Below, piece after piece: positions 11,521-24,189 of a stretch of 64,000 nt of DNA. Both the position numbers and the translations under genes were made by a program. The notes beneath the pieces are model-generated. The model ran no database searches, was not told the DNA's origin, and was given only the letters and a program-made list of their open reading frames with translations. Source of the DNA: Vitellaria paradoxa (Eukaryota; Streptophyta; Magnoliopsida; Ericales; Sapotaceae). The stretch lies in contig CM034243.1 of assembly GCA_019916065.1 (NCBI GenBank), positions 4,588,001 to 4,652,000 of the forward strand, in the 5' to 3' direction. Position 1 is the first letter of the stretch; each line of letters starts with the position of its first letter.

Positions 11521-11935
11521 GAGGAAACTGCACTTTAATAATTTCTTATGTTAATTGAGATTATGTTTTTCAAAAGTATTCAATAAATAATTTTATAAGG
11601 CCTATTTGGGTACAAGATATGTGATAGAATCGAGTAGGAATAAGAGTATGAACTCTGCATGGGCATGGGAATGAGGATGGCACTTCTGATCATTTTCCCC
11701 AAGTCCAAAACCGCTAATTAATGTAACTCGGTAAAGTTTTCGGGTCTGTCCACAAAATTTTCTCACGTTTTCAGCCTTAGATTTTGTTTGGAAATAAAAA
11801 TAAAAAAATTAACTTTTTATTTTTTTATGTAAATTAAAAAATATATTCTGTCAAAATTATAAATTTATCCTTACAGGTACTTCTGATTTTTGTATTGTCA
11901 AAAATTAAAAAAAAATTGATTTTCTTTTTTTTTTT

Positions 11936-12095
11936 TGAGCTAATTCTTTTAAGAAAAGCCTAGTGAGATTATATAACCGACCTTCCGGGTTCGCTACGGA
12001 CGGCGCCCGACTTGGATGAATATGACAAAAAGTGACCCGCACATGTAAGTACAGTATATCCCACGCCGGTCGGTGAGAATTGTAGAGCTTTTCTG
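11936..12095. repeat. Possible degraded dispersed repeat
   Basis: A GC-richer island with GGGTTCGCTACGGA and GCCGGTCGGTGAG, bracketed by AAGCCTAGTGAGATTATATA and AGAGCTTTTC. The style resembles short plant retroposon-like repeats. No clear target duplication was found, so identity is uncertain. Confidence 0.3.
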
Positions 12096-14699
12096 TCCTT
12101 TGAGCACGCCCTATGCAACTTTCATTGTCGGTAAAAAGTGAGATAAATCATGAATTTGTAATTCGTATAATAAAATAAAAAAATAATTAATTATTAAAAT
12201 TTTTAAATATATTTTATTTTTTCTAGAGTTCGAGTGTACGATTAATAAAAAAATAAAAACCATTATTACTTGCGTATGAAAAGAAATGAGAATCAATACG
12301 TAAACATTCTCCTCACTTTTCAGTGTTTGCATGCTAATTCGCTTCTGAATTACAGATTTGACGATCAAGTCAGATGAAAACTAAAGAAAAATATAGAGAA
12401 TTTTTTAATCAAGTAAAATGAAAGCAAGCAAGAATAGAGAGGCATTTTTTTTTTTTTTTTATTGTGTCCAACCATATCGTTTTAGCATTACGGCTTTCCT
12501 TTAATAATTAATTCCATTACCTTTTAGACTAATGATCCAGGAGGAGGATTTCAGAGGATTAGTCGCAATCCTTTCCTTAAGTGAGCAAATATTTGAGTTA
12601 AACCTTTCCCGTACGTTCGAACAACAAGCGTGCAACACCTTTTGCGCATCCTTTAGCTTAGCTATCATTATTAATATGACGTGAGCTAATTATGTGCCCC
12701 CTCGTGTATAGTGGTTATAAAAAGATTAATTAAAGGGTAATTTCAAAAATCACTTTACTGGTTATTATCGTTTTTTTTATTTTGGTCATTGCAGTTGTCA
12801 TTTCAAAAATCACTTTAATGATTTACATCGTTTTTCACCTTAGTCACTGAAGTTGCTTTCATTGTAACAATCAAATGCTTGCAGTTCTGATTAAATCTCA
12901 ATGACAAACTTTCATTCATTCTCGTTTGAAATTTAGTTGTTATTTGTACTACTTACGTGCAACTATTTTGTTATGCGATGAGATTCCGAGATTCCGAGAA
13001 GTAAGTTTAAATAAAAAATTTAATATACTTGATTCATTACAGTTTCACTATTTATTTACTGGCCATCCTATTTATTGATATAAATAATTATAAAAATTAT
13101 TTCATTAATGAAACACACACCTTGGATTAAATTTAAACCAGATAACATAAGTTTCATTTATTTATAAAACAATACTTTTATATACATAGACTTTTAAAAT
13201 TATCACATTTAAGTCATAAAAGCTATCCAACAGAACTATAAGGTTCAAACGGTTGTATCCGCCCTCCTAGATCTCAAGCTCTACATCTGCAATACAGTCT
13301 ATAGGGACGTGAACACCAAACTACTTGTACTTACGGTGTATAAAAATATATTTTTTTATAATACTTTTTAGGAATCACATAAAAATAATGAATATAGGAA
13401 GAAATTATCGAATACATCAACATACAACAGAATAAAACAACATTAATTCGTAACTTTTATTTTTTTTTTCTTATCAATCTTGCTTTATTTATCATTTTCT
13501 TTTCTTAAGGTGGAGAAGGATATTTTGCAAGATTGTCCTACAATTAAAGTGGTAATTAAAGTGGTAGTCTAAATCATCGTCGGTTCGTATATGTATACGG
13601 GTCACAAAATATTCATGCGTCGTCGTTTATAGATCCAAGTTTAAGGGTCACGATGAGTCTTCACCATTTCCGTCGTTGTTTCGTCGTTGTGGATTGCTAG
13701 TCTACGGGCACAATTACCCAACCCTGCGTAGGTCTAAGGTCTACCTCATGATCCTTCTTATTTTGTATTGTATACTCACTTTCCCCAAAATTAATATTTT
13801 CTTAAGTTTCACTTTCTCTCGTTAAAGTTCAAAAATAATGCCTGTAAACTTTTATAATTTCATGTTTCCATTACCGTTACAATCTATTTATTTTTAATTA
13901 TTATCTGTTCCGCAATTAACACATAACATAGCATGGTATATATCGGTACTGAATGCCAATTTAAAAGAAAAGTCTAACCATAATTTTGGTGCCACCGAAA
14001 ATTCAACTTAATGTTAATTTAATAGTTTATAAATTTTACACCACACAATACTTCTATTAAATATTATAAAATAATTAAAGAAAAATTAGGTTTAGTTTAA
14101 AAACTTAAAATTTTATTTTTTTTAAAGCATGCCAAAATCATTGTCATGATCATTTTCTATCAAAGAAAATATTACAAAAAAATATAAATAATATATCAAT
14201 TTCTTATTTCGTTCGTTTGTTAAAAAGATTAAACATTTACTGTATGCTCAAAACAAACCTCATTTACTTAATCGGACAGAACGGGTGCATATAGAACGGG
14301 TTTAATTGGAAAAATTAGAAAAATAATTTAAGTTTCAGTACTAATATCTCTCTCTCTCTCTCTCTTGTTATTTCTATATTTCCCATAACTTATATATACA
14401 TATACACACACCAGAGGGTGTGCACGGGTTGGGGGGTGATTCATTGAAGCTATGGGAGGTAGGGATGAATAATTGGAGCTACAAGGGACTAGGATGCCAA
14501 CAATTACGATCTGTGAATGCCACGTTTCATATTGTTTTCTTTTTCCAAGGATCAGTACACATTTGTTGTTCAATTCTGTAATTAAACCCCCTCAGAAAAA
14601 TTCTTCAGGATTTCGTTGATGAGAACACCGGCCAACCTCTCAATCTCCGACAGGAATGCCTTTTTGAATCGAGTTGTAAAACAATTGGCTTTAAGATAG

Positions 14700-15100
14700 A
14701 AAACGGAAGAAATGGAGCTACCCCAGCCAATTGGCCAGTAAATAAAAAATTATTAAATAATTTTTTTAATAATTAAATAAAAATAGTAAATTTCTTTATT
14801 TTTCACGACTAATTGGTCAATAAATTAGTTTTTCTTTTTGACAACTAATTAGTTAGGAAAAATGATAAAACATTTATTGCATAAAAAATTAAAAAATAAT
14901 TAAATAAAAAATTAAATTTTTATCAATTTTCATGACCAATTAATTGATTAAGGTGTTACTTCTAACAACCAATTAGTTGAAAAAATTGATAGAAATTGTT
15001 GCAAGAAAGTAAAATAATTTAATAAAAGTAATGAATTTTTTTTTTTCGGCCAAATAATTGGTAAATGTGCATTTTTGGCGACAAATTAGTCGGCACTGAC
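14700..15100. repeat. Degenerate ~110-bp repeats
   Basis: Three or four degenerate blocks each contain a variant of GACTAATTGGTCA followed by a poly-A/T stretch with AAATAATTAAATAAAAA (near 14720, 14810, 14930, 15050). They may be the decayed end of a DNA transposon. No termini could be defined. Confidence 0.35.
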
Positions 15101-15797
15101 GATAAAAATTTAGTGTCAATCTACATGGGTAGACTGCACCTTTAACAATGAAGAACTAAACCTTTACCAACCAAAGGGTTGATTGCTACTTACCCCCCAA
15201 ACAAAAAAAAGTGTTGGTTGCAAAAAGTTGAATTTATTCTTGTATATTAAAATATGCAAAATCTACCCTAATAGTCAATCATACCAGCTTTCAAAGGAGA
15301 GGAACAAGTATAATTCTCAACGAGAATAAAAAAAAAAGAAAATCTCAAATATTTAAAGCTTTCACATGACTCAATGACAATATGGTGATACAAGTTGCCA
15401 CGTCTAAAAATTTTATTTACAAAAAAAAAAATTAACTTTTTGCTGAATAAAGTAAATTTTATCATTAAAAGTTACTTTAATTTTTTACCGTCAACCAATT
15501 ATCAAATAAGAACTTGGACGCTAAGAGTTACATATTAACAAGCAAAATTTTCGTTTTCATCGTTAATATCTTCTGCGATTAATATTAATTTATCGATCAA
15601 ATTCAATTTAGTCGGCAATACTTATAACAATCAAAAAAAGAATTAATCCATTAAATAATTATAGTATTCCGTGTTGTATTACTTGAGTGAGATAATTTCA
15701 TATAAACAGAAATTAAGCTAGTCCATCTTAATCAGACTTAGGTGTTGTTGCCTCTACCTTGTGTATAAAAAAAAAAATGAAAAAATCAACATAATTG

Positions 15798-15832
<35 letters not shown>

Positions 15833-16235
15833 CATACATATATTGCTTTGTAATTTTAAGAATTGATGTAAGAAGTTTTCTTTTGATAAATGTCTTTTTT
15901 CAATCATTGACTTTAAGATAATAATACATGGAACTGCATATAAACAGAGAAAAGGTAGAATATATTATGATCTGTCAAAATTGAATAAATTAACATTCAC
16001 ATTTGGGTATATATAAACTACGTCTACCACGATCGTTAACCCCAAAATAGCAAAGCATAAAGCGACAAATCACACCCCCCGGCGTATGCTAGCTTGCAAG
16101 TAAGGAAAATCATCGCGGCTTTCTAATTACATCCCAACGAATGACACTGCGCACGGCCCCTCATTTGGCGGGAAACGTGGTGTATTTACAGTTATGGACA
16201 CGTTTGTGCGGAACACTCTCTCCGTTCCCCTAGTT

Positions 16236-17615
16236 CTAAAATTGGAAAGCTCTCTTCTTCGTCGACGTCGTCAACATCCTCTTCGCGGTGGTTCTGAACG
16301 GACACGCGGAGCTCTCGAAGCCGTTGACGAGGTGGAGATAGGTCTTGAGTTCGTGGCAAGCAGCCACGTTGATTCCGGCGAGGTCCGGCGAGTTGCGGCT
16401 GCTCAGCCGAAGCTCGCGGCCGACGTCGGCGTACACCCACTGGCACTGCGTCTCCTGCACGCGCTTCTGGATCCAACCAGGCAGCAAATTCGGCACTCGG
16501 ACCTCGCGGTTGCCGGAGACGTCGGATTCTTGATCATCCTCGCCGATGACGAAACCGGGGAGTTTCGTTACAAGGTCGTCGGAGTTCACGATTCGGAGAA
16601 TCTTGGTCCCCTGTCTTTCCAAGTGACGCCGGAAGCTTCCGTTTCCGACGCGCGGCCCGCCGAAGGAAACGACGGTGACAAGCGGCGGCCGGTTGAAGGC
16701 CGTCTTGATGTCGTAGGCGGTGAGGGTGGCAAGGGCGGCGCCAAGGCTGTGGCCGGTGATCGTCAGGCTCAGTGGCTCGCCGCCGTACTTTTCAAGAATT
16801 CTCTTAATCTCTTCTCTGATTAAATATTGTAAACTCGGTCTAGTCTCGGTCCCGGAAGTGTACAAGCTCAAGAACCCACTCTCCACCATGGGTTCACCAC
16901 CGTCCAAGCCCACATTGTGGGCCGGAGTCGGTCCACTCTCCACATTGTGAAGCGGCCCGACCGGAGTGAGACTCGCCCGGAGATTCTCCAACCACTCCAA
17001 GCACGTGGCAGTGCCACGGAGGGAGACCACCACGTCACGGCGACCCAGCCGGGCTATCTCTCTCTTGTCTTGACAGACCGCCACGTACCCAATCCAGCTG
17101 GACTGCTGCGCCACCCAGCTCGGCCCCTTCGCCACCCACCGCGGCAGCTGAATACCGGAAGTGGCCCGGAGATTCTTCGTCACCCGGTAACCGGTCCCCG
17201 GAAAACCCGACTTGTCGAGGAGCGATTTTTTCGAGTAGCGACACGTGGCGTAAGAAGCTGAGGAGGGATCGAAATCGAACGACCTATAAGCGGCCTCAAC
17301 AAAGTGTCCGTACCGAATAATCTCTCCACGTAAATTTTCATCCAATGGGTCGAGCAGTCCTTCCCAGTTCTTGATCCCCTGATACTCCATCCACCTCTTG
17401 TTGAGTCTGGCTCGGCCCGAGTCATCGACGGAGTCTATCGACAAGGGTTCCCAGCTCTTGGGAGGATTTTCCATGGCTAGTTTCTTGGCGAGCTTAGGTG
17501 GAGCTAGGTGAGTGCTGACGGTGGCGGCTCCGGACAATGTGAGTTGCTTTGTCGTGGGTGACGAAGTGACTGATCCGACTGTGCGTGGTCTTGAAGGTTT
17601 CAGAGCGAGACTCAT
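16236..17615 (-). CDS. Chloroplast-type phospholipase A1, DAD1-like lipase (class I)
   Basis: A 459-residue intronless gene encoding a class 3 lipase expected to remove the sn-1 acyl chain from glycerolipids. The first ~45 residues are rich in Ser/Thr and basic residues with almost no acids, like a chloroplast transit peptide. The lipase core includes a VVSLRGTATCLEW segment (~196-208) and the nucleophile elbow GHSLG (288-292, Ser290). Asp347 in NSDDLVTKLPG and His421 in CHELKTYLHL would complete the triad. Length and layout fit the plant PLA1-I group, which includes DAD1, DGL and the DALL proteins; DAD1 starts jasmonate synthesis. The closest relative is probably PLA1-Ibeta2/DALL1. The gene is much GC-richer than its surroundings, which also produces a long spurious antisense frame. 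The first ATG is used because transit-peptide composition begins there. Confidence 0.93.
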   Translation of the reverse strand: MSLALKPSRPRTVGSVTSSPTTKQLTLSGAATVSTHLAPPKLAKKLAMENPPKSWEPLSIDSVDDSGRARLNKRWMEYQGIKNWEGLLDPLDENLRGEIIRYGHFVEAAYRSFDFDPSSASYATCRYSKKSLLDKSGFPGTGYRVTKNLRATSGIQLPRWVAKGPSWVAQQSSWIGYVAVCQDKREIARLGRRDVVVSLRGTATCLEWLENLRASLTPVGPLHNVESGPTPAHNVGLDGGEPMVESGFLSLYTSGTETRPSLQYLIREEIKRILEKYGGEPLSLTITGHSLGAALATLTAYDIKTAFNRPPLVTVVSFGGPRVGNGSFRRHLERQGTKILRIVNSDDLVTKLPGFVIGEDDQESDVSGNREVRVPNLLPGWIQKRVQETQCQWVYADVGRELRLSSRNSPDLAGINVAACHELKTYLHLVNGFESSACPFRTTAKRMLTTSTKKRAFQF

Positions 17616-17763
17616 TGCAGTGAATTTTATGCCCTAAAATTATGCTTTATAGCTAGTTTTTGTCACAACCCACAAGGTGGAGAACCCTTTAATCTATCTA
17701 ATCTAAGCACCTTCTGATGCCCAAAAGAATGGGATTGGTTTCAGCCGAAGCCGTTGGGTCGCC

Positions 17764-17771
17764 TTTTTATA
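17764..17771 (-). promoter_or_regulatory. TATA box of the phospholipase A1 gene
   Basis: TATAAAAA on the minus strand, about 150 bp upstream of the start codon. This is a normal plant TATA-to-ATG distance. It is the only good TATA box between the start codon and the (TA)n tract at 17820. Confidence 0.55.
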
Positions 17772-18486
17772 AGTGCAAAAAGTGCAAAAGAAGTAGGAAA
17801 AACGTACAGAACAGTTGCAGATATATATATATATATATATTACTTTTTGTCATTAACGTTATTATGGAGTGAGGGAAAATAATAGAAAGGTGCCAATATT
17901 TTCACCCTTTACCCATATATTCAATTTTATGTGTGTGTGTGCAAACTTAGTCTTCAAACTACAAATATATATATTTAATTATATTAAATCTTTTTTCCTT
18001 CACATGGATTCATGTATTTCTTATTATTTCTACATGCATTAGTTCTTCTATATCTCATCCCCTCACATTTCTGTATGAAAAAAAAAATTAAATGCTATTT
18101 TTTTATAATTTATTATCAGAAATATTTATTATTTATACTTTTTTTGGTAATTATTTATTATTTATACTAGTTCTGTTGTATCCCATCCCACACATGCATG
18201 ACATAAATGCTTTTTTTTTTTAATTTATTATCAAAATATTGTGTGTTTATAAACCTATCACCGCTTATATATATATATATATATTGGTTACACAAATGTT
18301 ATTATCATTTACCAAATTATTTTAACAACAAATTCTGATAAAAAATTATAGGCTTTATATCATATAATTTAGAACTATCAATGCTGCAAACAGTCAAATA
18401 TATTAGTACTAATGGGACCATTTTAGCTGATTTTCATTCAGTTGATTTATATATGTATGTAAATGTATACATATGTACGAAGAGTA

Positions 18487-18770
18487 GATGGGGCTGGTGG
18501 GGACAAAGAGTCATAACTAGAAAAACTACACTGCTGGCAGTGACGGGGGCCATAGCCCCCCCGGGCCGCAGAATATATATTATATAGGTATATTTCATGT
18601 GATGGAAGGGGATGGGCCTGGTGGGGACAAAGAGTCGTAACTAGAAAAACTACATCGCACGGAGCCACGTTATGGCGAAAGGGGGCCAGGTCCCCCGGGA
18701 GAAAATATATATATATACATATATATATATATGTATTTTATATAGGTATATTTCATTTAATGGAGGGAAT
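18487..18770. repeat. Two-unit ~124-bp tandem repeat with GC-rich cores
   Basis: The phrase GGTGGGGACAAAGAGTC followed by TAACTAGAAAAACTACA appears at about 18495 and 18619. Each is followed by a GC-rich palindromic core (GGGGGCCATAGCCCCCC and GGGGGCCAGGTCCCCC) and then GGTATATTTCAT. The period is about 124 bp. The G/C palindromes would form strong hairpins. Confidence 0.7.
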
Positions 18771-19910
18771 TGGCCTAACGTGAAGGTTTTTACCTTAAAT
18801 GCTTATGTTGTCTCGAAGGTTTTAGAGTTTGATATCTTCTCCCTACATTGTTAATTGTTTTGCTTTCTAAAAAATCAAAAAATGGTCACTGAGCACCTGC
18901 ATTTCAATTCTCAAATATTTTATCTTTAAAAAATATAAAAATTATTCTAGCACAAATTATATATATATATATATATTCATAATGCTTATTCCATCACTTT
19001 TAGTTTGAAACATTAATAAGGTATAAGAGTTTATTCTTGAATTGGGTTACTAATAATTTAATTTAATCAATTAAATAACTTTTAAATGAGTTTATGAATG
19101 GTTTTGATATATTTATTTTATTTTTAAGTATATAAAATTTAAATAAATTACTTAACTTTGAGATTATATTTTTAAAATTAGAAAAAAAAGTATTATAATT
19201 TAGAAAAATTCGCTCCCCTTATGTAAATTTTGATTCCGTCCCTAGCTACAAGGATTCCTGGTTCCGTCCCTGGCTGGAGGGAAGAGCGGTGCAAAGTTTG
19301 GGTTGGAAAGGCGGGGTCCTGGGAGTGAGTTTTTTCCAGCTATCAGATGGCCCACATCGAATTTAGGCTGGATACAGTTTGACTGATCGTGAGCCGAAAT
19401 TTGAAGAGAAAATGATAATAGTACAGCTTTTCAACTTAACTTTCCGACCGCTTCGGCTTGGGGCGTGGTCCATGTACATTCACACATATATATATATATA
19501 TATATATGCATGTGTATATTATATTTTTAATAAAACTTTTTGGGGGTTAAGAGGGTGATGATGACGTGTTTGGCAATTATTAAGGAAGGATGGGATACTG
19601 TTTGGCATGAGAGTGGCTGGGGCAAAGATGGTAGTAAAACAAGCCTTCTTTTGATGAACTAGGATTTAGTTTAGATAACAAAGCGAAAATTCACGAGTTC
19701 AAAGTGTTCCATGCCAGTTTTATTACACAATTTGCAACTGCCGTCATTCCCCTGTTGACATTTAGCACGTGCATCCATCTTACTGTAGTTTCTTCATCCT
19801 TTTTATATAATTCCCTTTTTTTTATTTCTTGGGGAGGAGGTGGGGTAGTGTTTTCAACCGTGGTACTGAAAAAATAGAATGAAAAAAATAAAAAAGAGAA
19901 AGCAAAATAC

Positions 19911-19917
<7 letters not shown>

Positions 19918-19959
<42 letters not shown>
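19918..19959. repeat. (TA)n microsatellite
   Basis: About 20 TA units. Confidence 0.9.
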
Positions 19960-19961
<2 letters not shown>

Positions 19962-21227
19962 CAAGTTACCTTTACATTAGGTTTTACTTTCATGTTGACT
20001 AAATATTAAGCAAAGTTTTTCATACAATTGTGATTAAGGTTGTAACTGGCGGTAACATAAATAGGATGATGAGAGGTTAGGTGAGTTACTAATGGAATGT
20101 TGTGAAATATCCATGTGCTATATCACGCGATCGTAGAGAAAAAATAGTATATATATAATTTAATAAACTCTCAAAAATAATATTGTGTCTTAAAGCTGTG
20201 TGAGCATTAAATTCTATTAAAACTTCAGAGTTAAGTATCCTTAAGTGAGAAATTATAATAGAAGAAATTATTTTAAGTAATTGATCATTAAGATCCTTTA
20301 GATCAAATCAACATTACATTTAATAATTTTAGATAAGTCACATTACATTCATGATAATTTGGCTTTAAGATCTCAATTGGCTTGTTGCCTTTTTCCAATC
20401 TTCCTAATGTATCTTTACGTAAAAAATTTTTGATCATTTTTTAAATTTTGTCCTTACTAATTATGGATTATCATAAAAGCATAATGTTAAAGTGCCTAAA
20501 AAAAAATTACGAGGAAAATTTTTCTCATATATGGGAGAAAAAATCTCAGATCACGATGACTAAATTTTTCAATATACAGAAATAGTTATAAAGAACATTA
20601 CGGTAATATACAGAATCTAATTTTCTAACCTTTGTCACACTAATAATAATGGGTGCATTCTTCAACACATGAAAAAGAAATTTCACCCGTATTTGATGAA
20701 AAATACACTCATACTTTTAAATTCTTTCAAAGAACCCACACATGAAAATTTGATAATAAAAACTATCATGGTTAGGTTGATAAAGGTCTATTATAAGTTT
20801 ACAAATAATATATTGTTTTCTATGTAAAAGTGCTTATAAGATCTAAAGAGAATGTATCTCTTTATAGAACATTCAAGCATGCAATTTTTGTAGGATTGTA
20901 TAATTTGTATTTCCAAACATACCCATGTGTCATGAAAAACCAAGCTAGGTTTATCAAATTTGGAGGTACCTTGTTAATTATAAGCCTTCAAAAGAAGTAT
21001 CAAAAAGTACCAATAAAGATGATGAAGATGATGAAAATGATAGGAAAACATCCATGAAGTTTTAACTCAAAAAAATTTAAAGAATAACACCAAAAACAAT
21101 AATTAAAAAAAACAGACATGAAATATGCATGTAAATTCCATAACTAAAGATCCACCATCCTTTTCCCATTTTATGCCACCCTAAAATTGGGGCTTTTTTT
21201 AACCTATTATTAATAACCAATCATAGG

Positions 21228-21388
21228 TGTGTTTGATTTACTAAAAAATTACTGAAAAAATTCTAAAAATTTCTAAATATTTTTAAAAATTATTTACTTT
21301 TTATCTCATTATACGAATTACAAACTCACAAATTATCTTAATTTATCTCGTTTTATCTCATTTTTTATTATTTCAAACGCACCCTATA
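21228..21388. mobile_element. Best-preserved copy of the common ~150-bp MITE
   Basis: Left end GGTGTGTTTGATTTAC and complement of right end GGGTGCGTTTGAAATAA form imperfect inverted termini. The core TTTTTATCTCATTATACGAA and TTATCTCGTTTTATCTCATT recur in many other copies. It has no coding capacity. Size and TGTTTGG-like termini suggest a Tourist/Harbinger-type origin, but the target duplication is not clear. Confidence 0.6.
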
Positions 21389-22559
21389 TTGCTTTTACTT
21401 AGGGTATGTAAGCAAACCCATTTCCTATATCTTAGTTTTTAAGTGCAGAGAACAGCTTCATTCCTATCCCATCTCCTCTCTACTTTACATTTTTCCATTT
21501 TTTGGCCCTAACAGGAACTTCATAGACCTAAGTGGTCACCTTGTAACCACCAAAATATATGAACAATTTGTACCACCGAATATATGAACGTATATATATC
21601 ACAATATATATATGTTTAGCCAAAGCAAGAGTTGTAATGACAACTGTCAAAGACAAATATAAGCATTTGGTAATATATAATTGAACGCTTGGTGTGATCC
21701 CTGATTCCTTATTAGACATTTCATGAAATTCAAAAGTTGAATTTATGGCAATTTTTTTTTCATCATCAAATAATTAAGATGTCACCTTAGCGATTAGTGG
21801 CGCACAAAATACTTAATTCTTGGATTAATTTGTTATTAAGAGAGATCAATTTAATGCTAAGTCCAAGTATTGTCGAATCATCTGAATAATTTAATTCGAG
21901 TATAAAATGGTATAGTTTATAATCCGAATTGAACCGATTAAACTTGATTTTTTTATACTTATTATTTCGTAATGCATGACTTTATATTATATAACTAATT
22001 TAACTCAATTAAACAATTAAGATTGAATTGGTTTAATTTAATTAGAATTAGTTTAGTTTCAAGTTAAAAAAAAAAGGGGGGGGGGGCCGAATTTTATTTG
22101 GTCAATTAACTTAAGGTAGGCCTAAGCTTACCCAGCCAATACACACTTCTAACTACTAGCTAGCTATCAACAGTGCTAGGATCGTGAAGATTTTGTATGG
22201 GGGGAAAAATCAAGAGCAAGGGCTTGAAACGTGAATATGTATATATGTATGTATATTCCCAAGTGGTTTGTTCCCTCATTTTCTTTGGAAACAAAACATG
22301 AAAGAAGAAAGTGGTCATGCTGTTCATTAATTTATAATCTTGATTTTTAGTAACCTCCTTTCTGTCACATTTTTTTTTTAATTAAGGTGGTTATCTGCCA
22401 TCACTTGGCCTTGAATTTTCCACGTTTTGCATATTATATAATTTATCCACTAGGGCAAGTGAATAGCAAATCACACTAGTTAATTCATAATTCTAATTAT
22501 CCCTTAAATAGCCACTTTGATTTGCCCAACTTCGATCCTAGTAGGTACATGGCTACCCT

Positions 22560-22563
22560 TTTA

Positions 22564-22621
<58 letters not shown>

Positions 22622-22625
22622 TTCT
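22560..22625. repeat. (CA)n(TA)n compound microsatellite
   Basis: About 15 CA units followed directly by about 14 TA units. Confidence 0.95.
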
Positions 22626-22839
22626 CACAAGGGTATAATCACCTATATATCAACGTGCAATTTCAATAGCCTTGGAATTTTATGCAACTATGGCATTGCA
22701 AGCCAGTAAGATATTTCATATTTTTCCATTTTCATTATATATCAGCGTGCGACCATTAAGCGCAAATGAGGGAAATCTGTTGAGAACATGGTTAGGAAAA
22801 AAAAAAATCAATTATATATGTTGATATGCAGAGTACTGT

Positions 22840-23430
22840 ATCATCTTCAATTCTTCATGCAACACACTAGCAAACAATGACAAACAATCAAACACAAGAG
22901 AGTACTCAAAAGTCCGACAAATTATTTAAGATCTGATTTTTACTAAATAACCTCTAAACCTAAGGCTCTGTTTAGAACTCTAAATTTCACTAAAAAAAAT
23001 TACCACAAATTTTTAAAAATTACTTACTTTTTATTTCACTCACGAATTAGAAGACTACATAACTCTTAGAGAAAATTCTCACTTTATTCGTAACTTTTCT
23101 CTTAACCCTAACTATAGAAAATCATAATCTGAACTTCTTATAATGTACAATATATTTTAGAATGTATATAACACAAATTCTAAGTGAAATTGACTTCTAA
23201 AATGCAATTTAAAAAACTATCAAACCAACATCAGCGGGAGCAACCTTTCTACGAGCTTCTAACAAGTACGTATTTCCTGAATAGAACGAATCTCGAAATA
23301 TACCTCTTGATATTTTTCTATGAATTAGAGTGGTCTCCCCGTATATTTTAGTGAGCTTCCCACAGAATAACGAATATGTACTAGTGTTATACCATATCAC
23401 CTAAACTTTTATGTGTTCATGTGAACTAAT
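22840..23430 (-). mobile_element. Degraded LTR-like remnant related to 62203-62930
   Basis: Shares an ordered series of words with the right-hand remnant: CATGCAACACAC, AATGACAAACAA, CTCTCAACCCTA-like, GAAACTGACTT-like, AAAATGCAATTTAAAAAA and GAGCTTCCCACA-like. The two copies are about 39 kb apart and strongly diverged. The minus orientation is inferred from the second copy, whose minus-strand end ATTCCGCACAACA resembles the 3' end of plant Copia LTRs. Confidence 0.45.
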
Positions 23431-24189
23431 ATATAGATATTATGCTTCCTTTTGGAAGACTTCTTGTTACTTAGTTTTTTGACTTTTTTTTAAAAAGATT
23501 AAATTTATCTTGTTACATTTTAAATTTATTTTAAATTATAAAAGATAAAAATATCATATTAATAAAAAATGAAAAAGATAGTTATTAAAAAGATGACTTT
23601 TTTCTCTTCCCAAACAAGAGAAAAAAAAAAAAAAAAAAAACTTTTTTCTCTTCCCAAACACCTAAAAAAATACTAACTTTTTAGCAACTAATTAACTACA
23701 CAAAAAAATAATCAATAAATAAATATAAACAACCAAATTAGCCACACCCCACATTCCTCAAATATTTGTGATTAAGGTAATTGTGACCCTTCATCATGAT
23801 ATCTGCTTTGTTTATCTGATTAGGGTGATTGTGACCTTACCCTTCCACTTTGTTCCATATCTGATTATTATTTAGAGTAATTAATTGCTCAATGGAGTAT
23901 TGAATAAATATCTCAAAAATCCCCTAACCAAAGGAGTCCACATATATGGCAAAGTTTCTGTTCCTTGCAAGCCACTAATATGCTTAGTGTACTTTTAGAA
24001 AACGATTGAAAATACTTAGATATATATATGCACAGTGTCTTATAATATATATATGTGTGTATGTATGTATGTACATATTAACTCTTAATTGGACGTGTGA
24101 TTTCTTAAATTTTTACTCCCTTTGTTAATTGATCATATAAATAAAATTTAAAAAAAATGTAAAATTCAATTTTAATAAATGTAGGTAGG

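Larger units (their letters stand above)
11083..16000. other. Gene-free intergenic region with repeat remnants
   Basis: AT-rich DNA with no supported gene. It contains two copies of the common ~150-bp MITE (about 11360-11520 and 12125-12230), a GC-richer dispersed-repeat-like block (about 11936-12095) and degenerate repeats at 14700-15100. Microsatellites occur near 11320-11360, at 14347-14365 (CT) and at 15798-15840 (TA). Nothing recognisable was seen in 12400-14300 apart from a short internal direct repeat (12740 and 12800). Confidence 0.55.
17840..24170. other. Gene-free intergenic region with repeat remnants
   Basis: No supported gene. Contains (TA)n tracts (17821-17840, 18265-18285, 18958-18975, 19488-19506, 19918-19959), the tandem pair at 18487-18770 and a MITE at 21228-21388. 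A run of ten G occurs near 22077, a (CA)n(TA)n tract at 22566-22621, and a degraded LTR-like block at 22840-23430. About 19540-21220 shows nothing I can identify. Confidence 0.5.

Noticed and set aside
13250..13760. GC-richer stretch that might be an exon or retroelement piece
   Set aside because: No frame longer than a few dozen codons, no splice-consistent model and no recognisable domain.
16194..16823. 209-codon plus-strand open frame
   Set aside because: It lies antisense to the phospholipase A1 gene, whose high GC content suppresses stop codons on both strands. The translated sequence has no recognisable domain.
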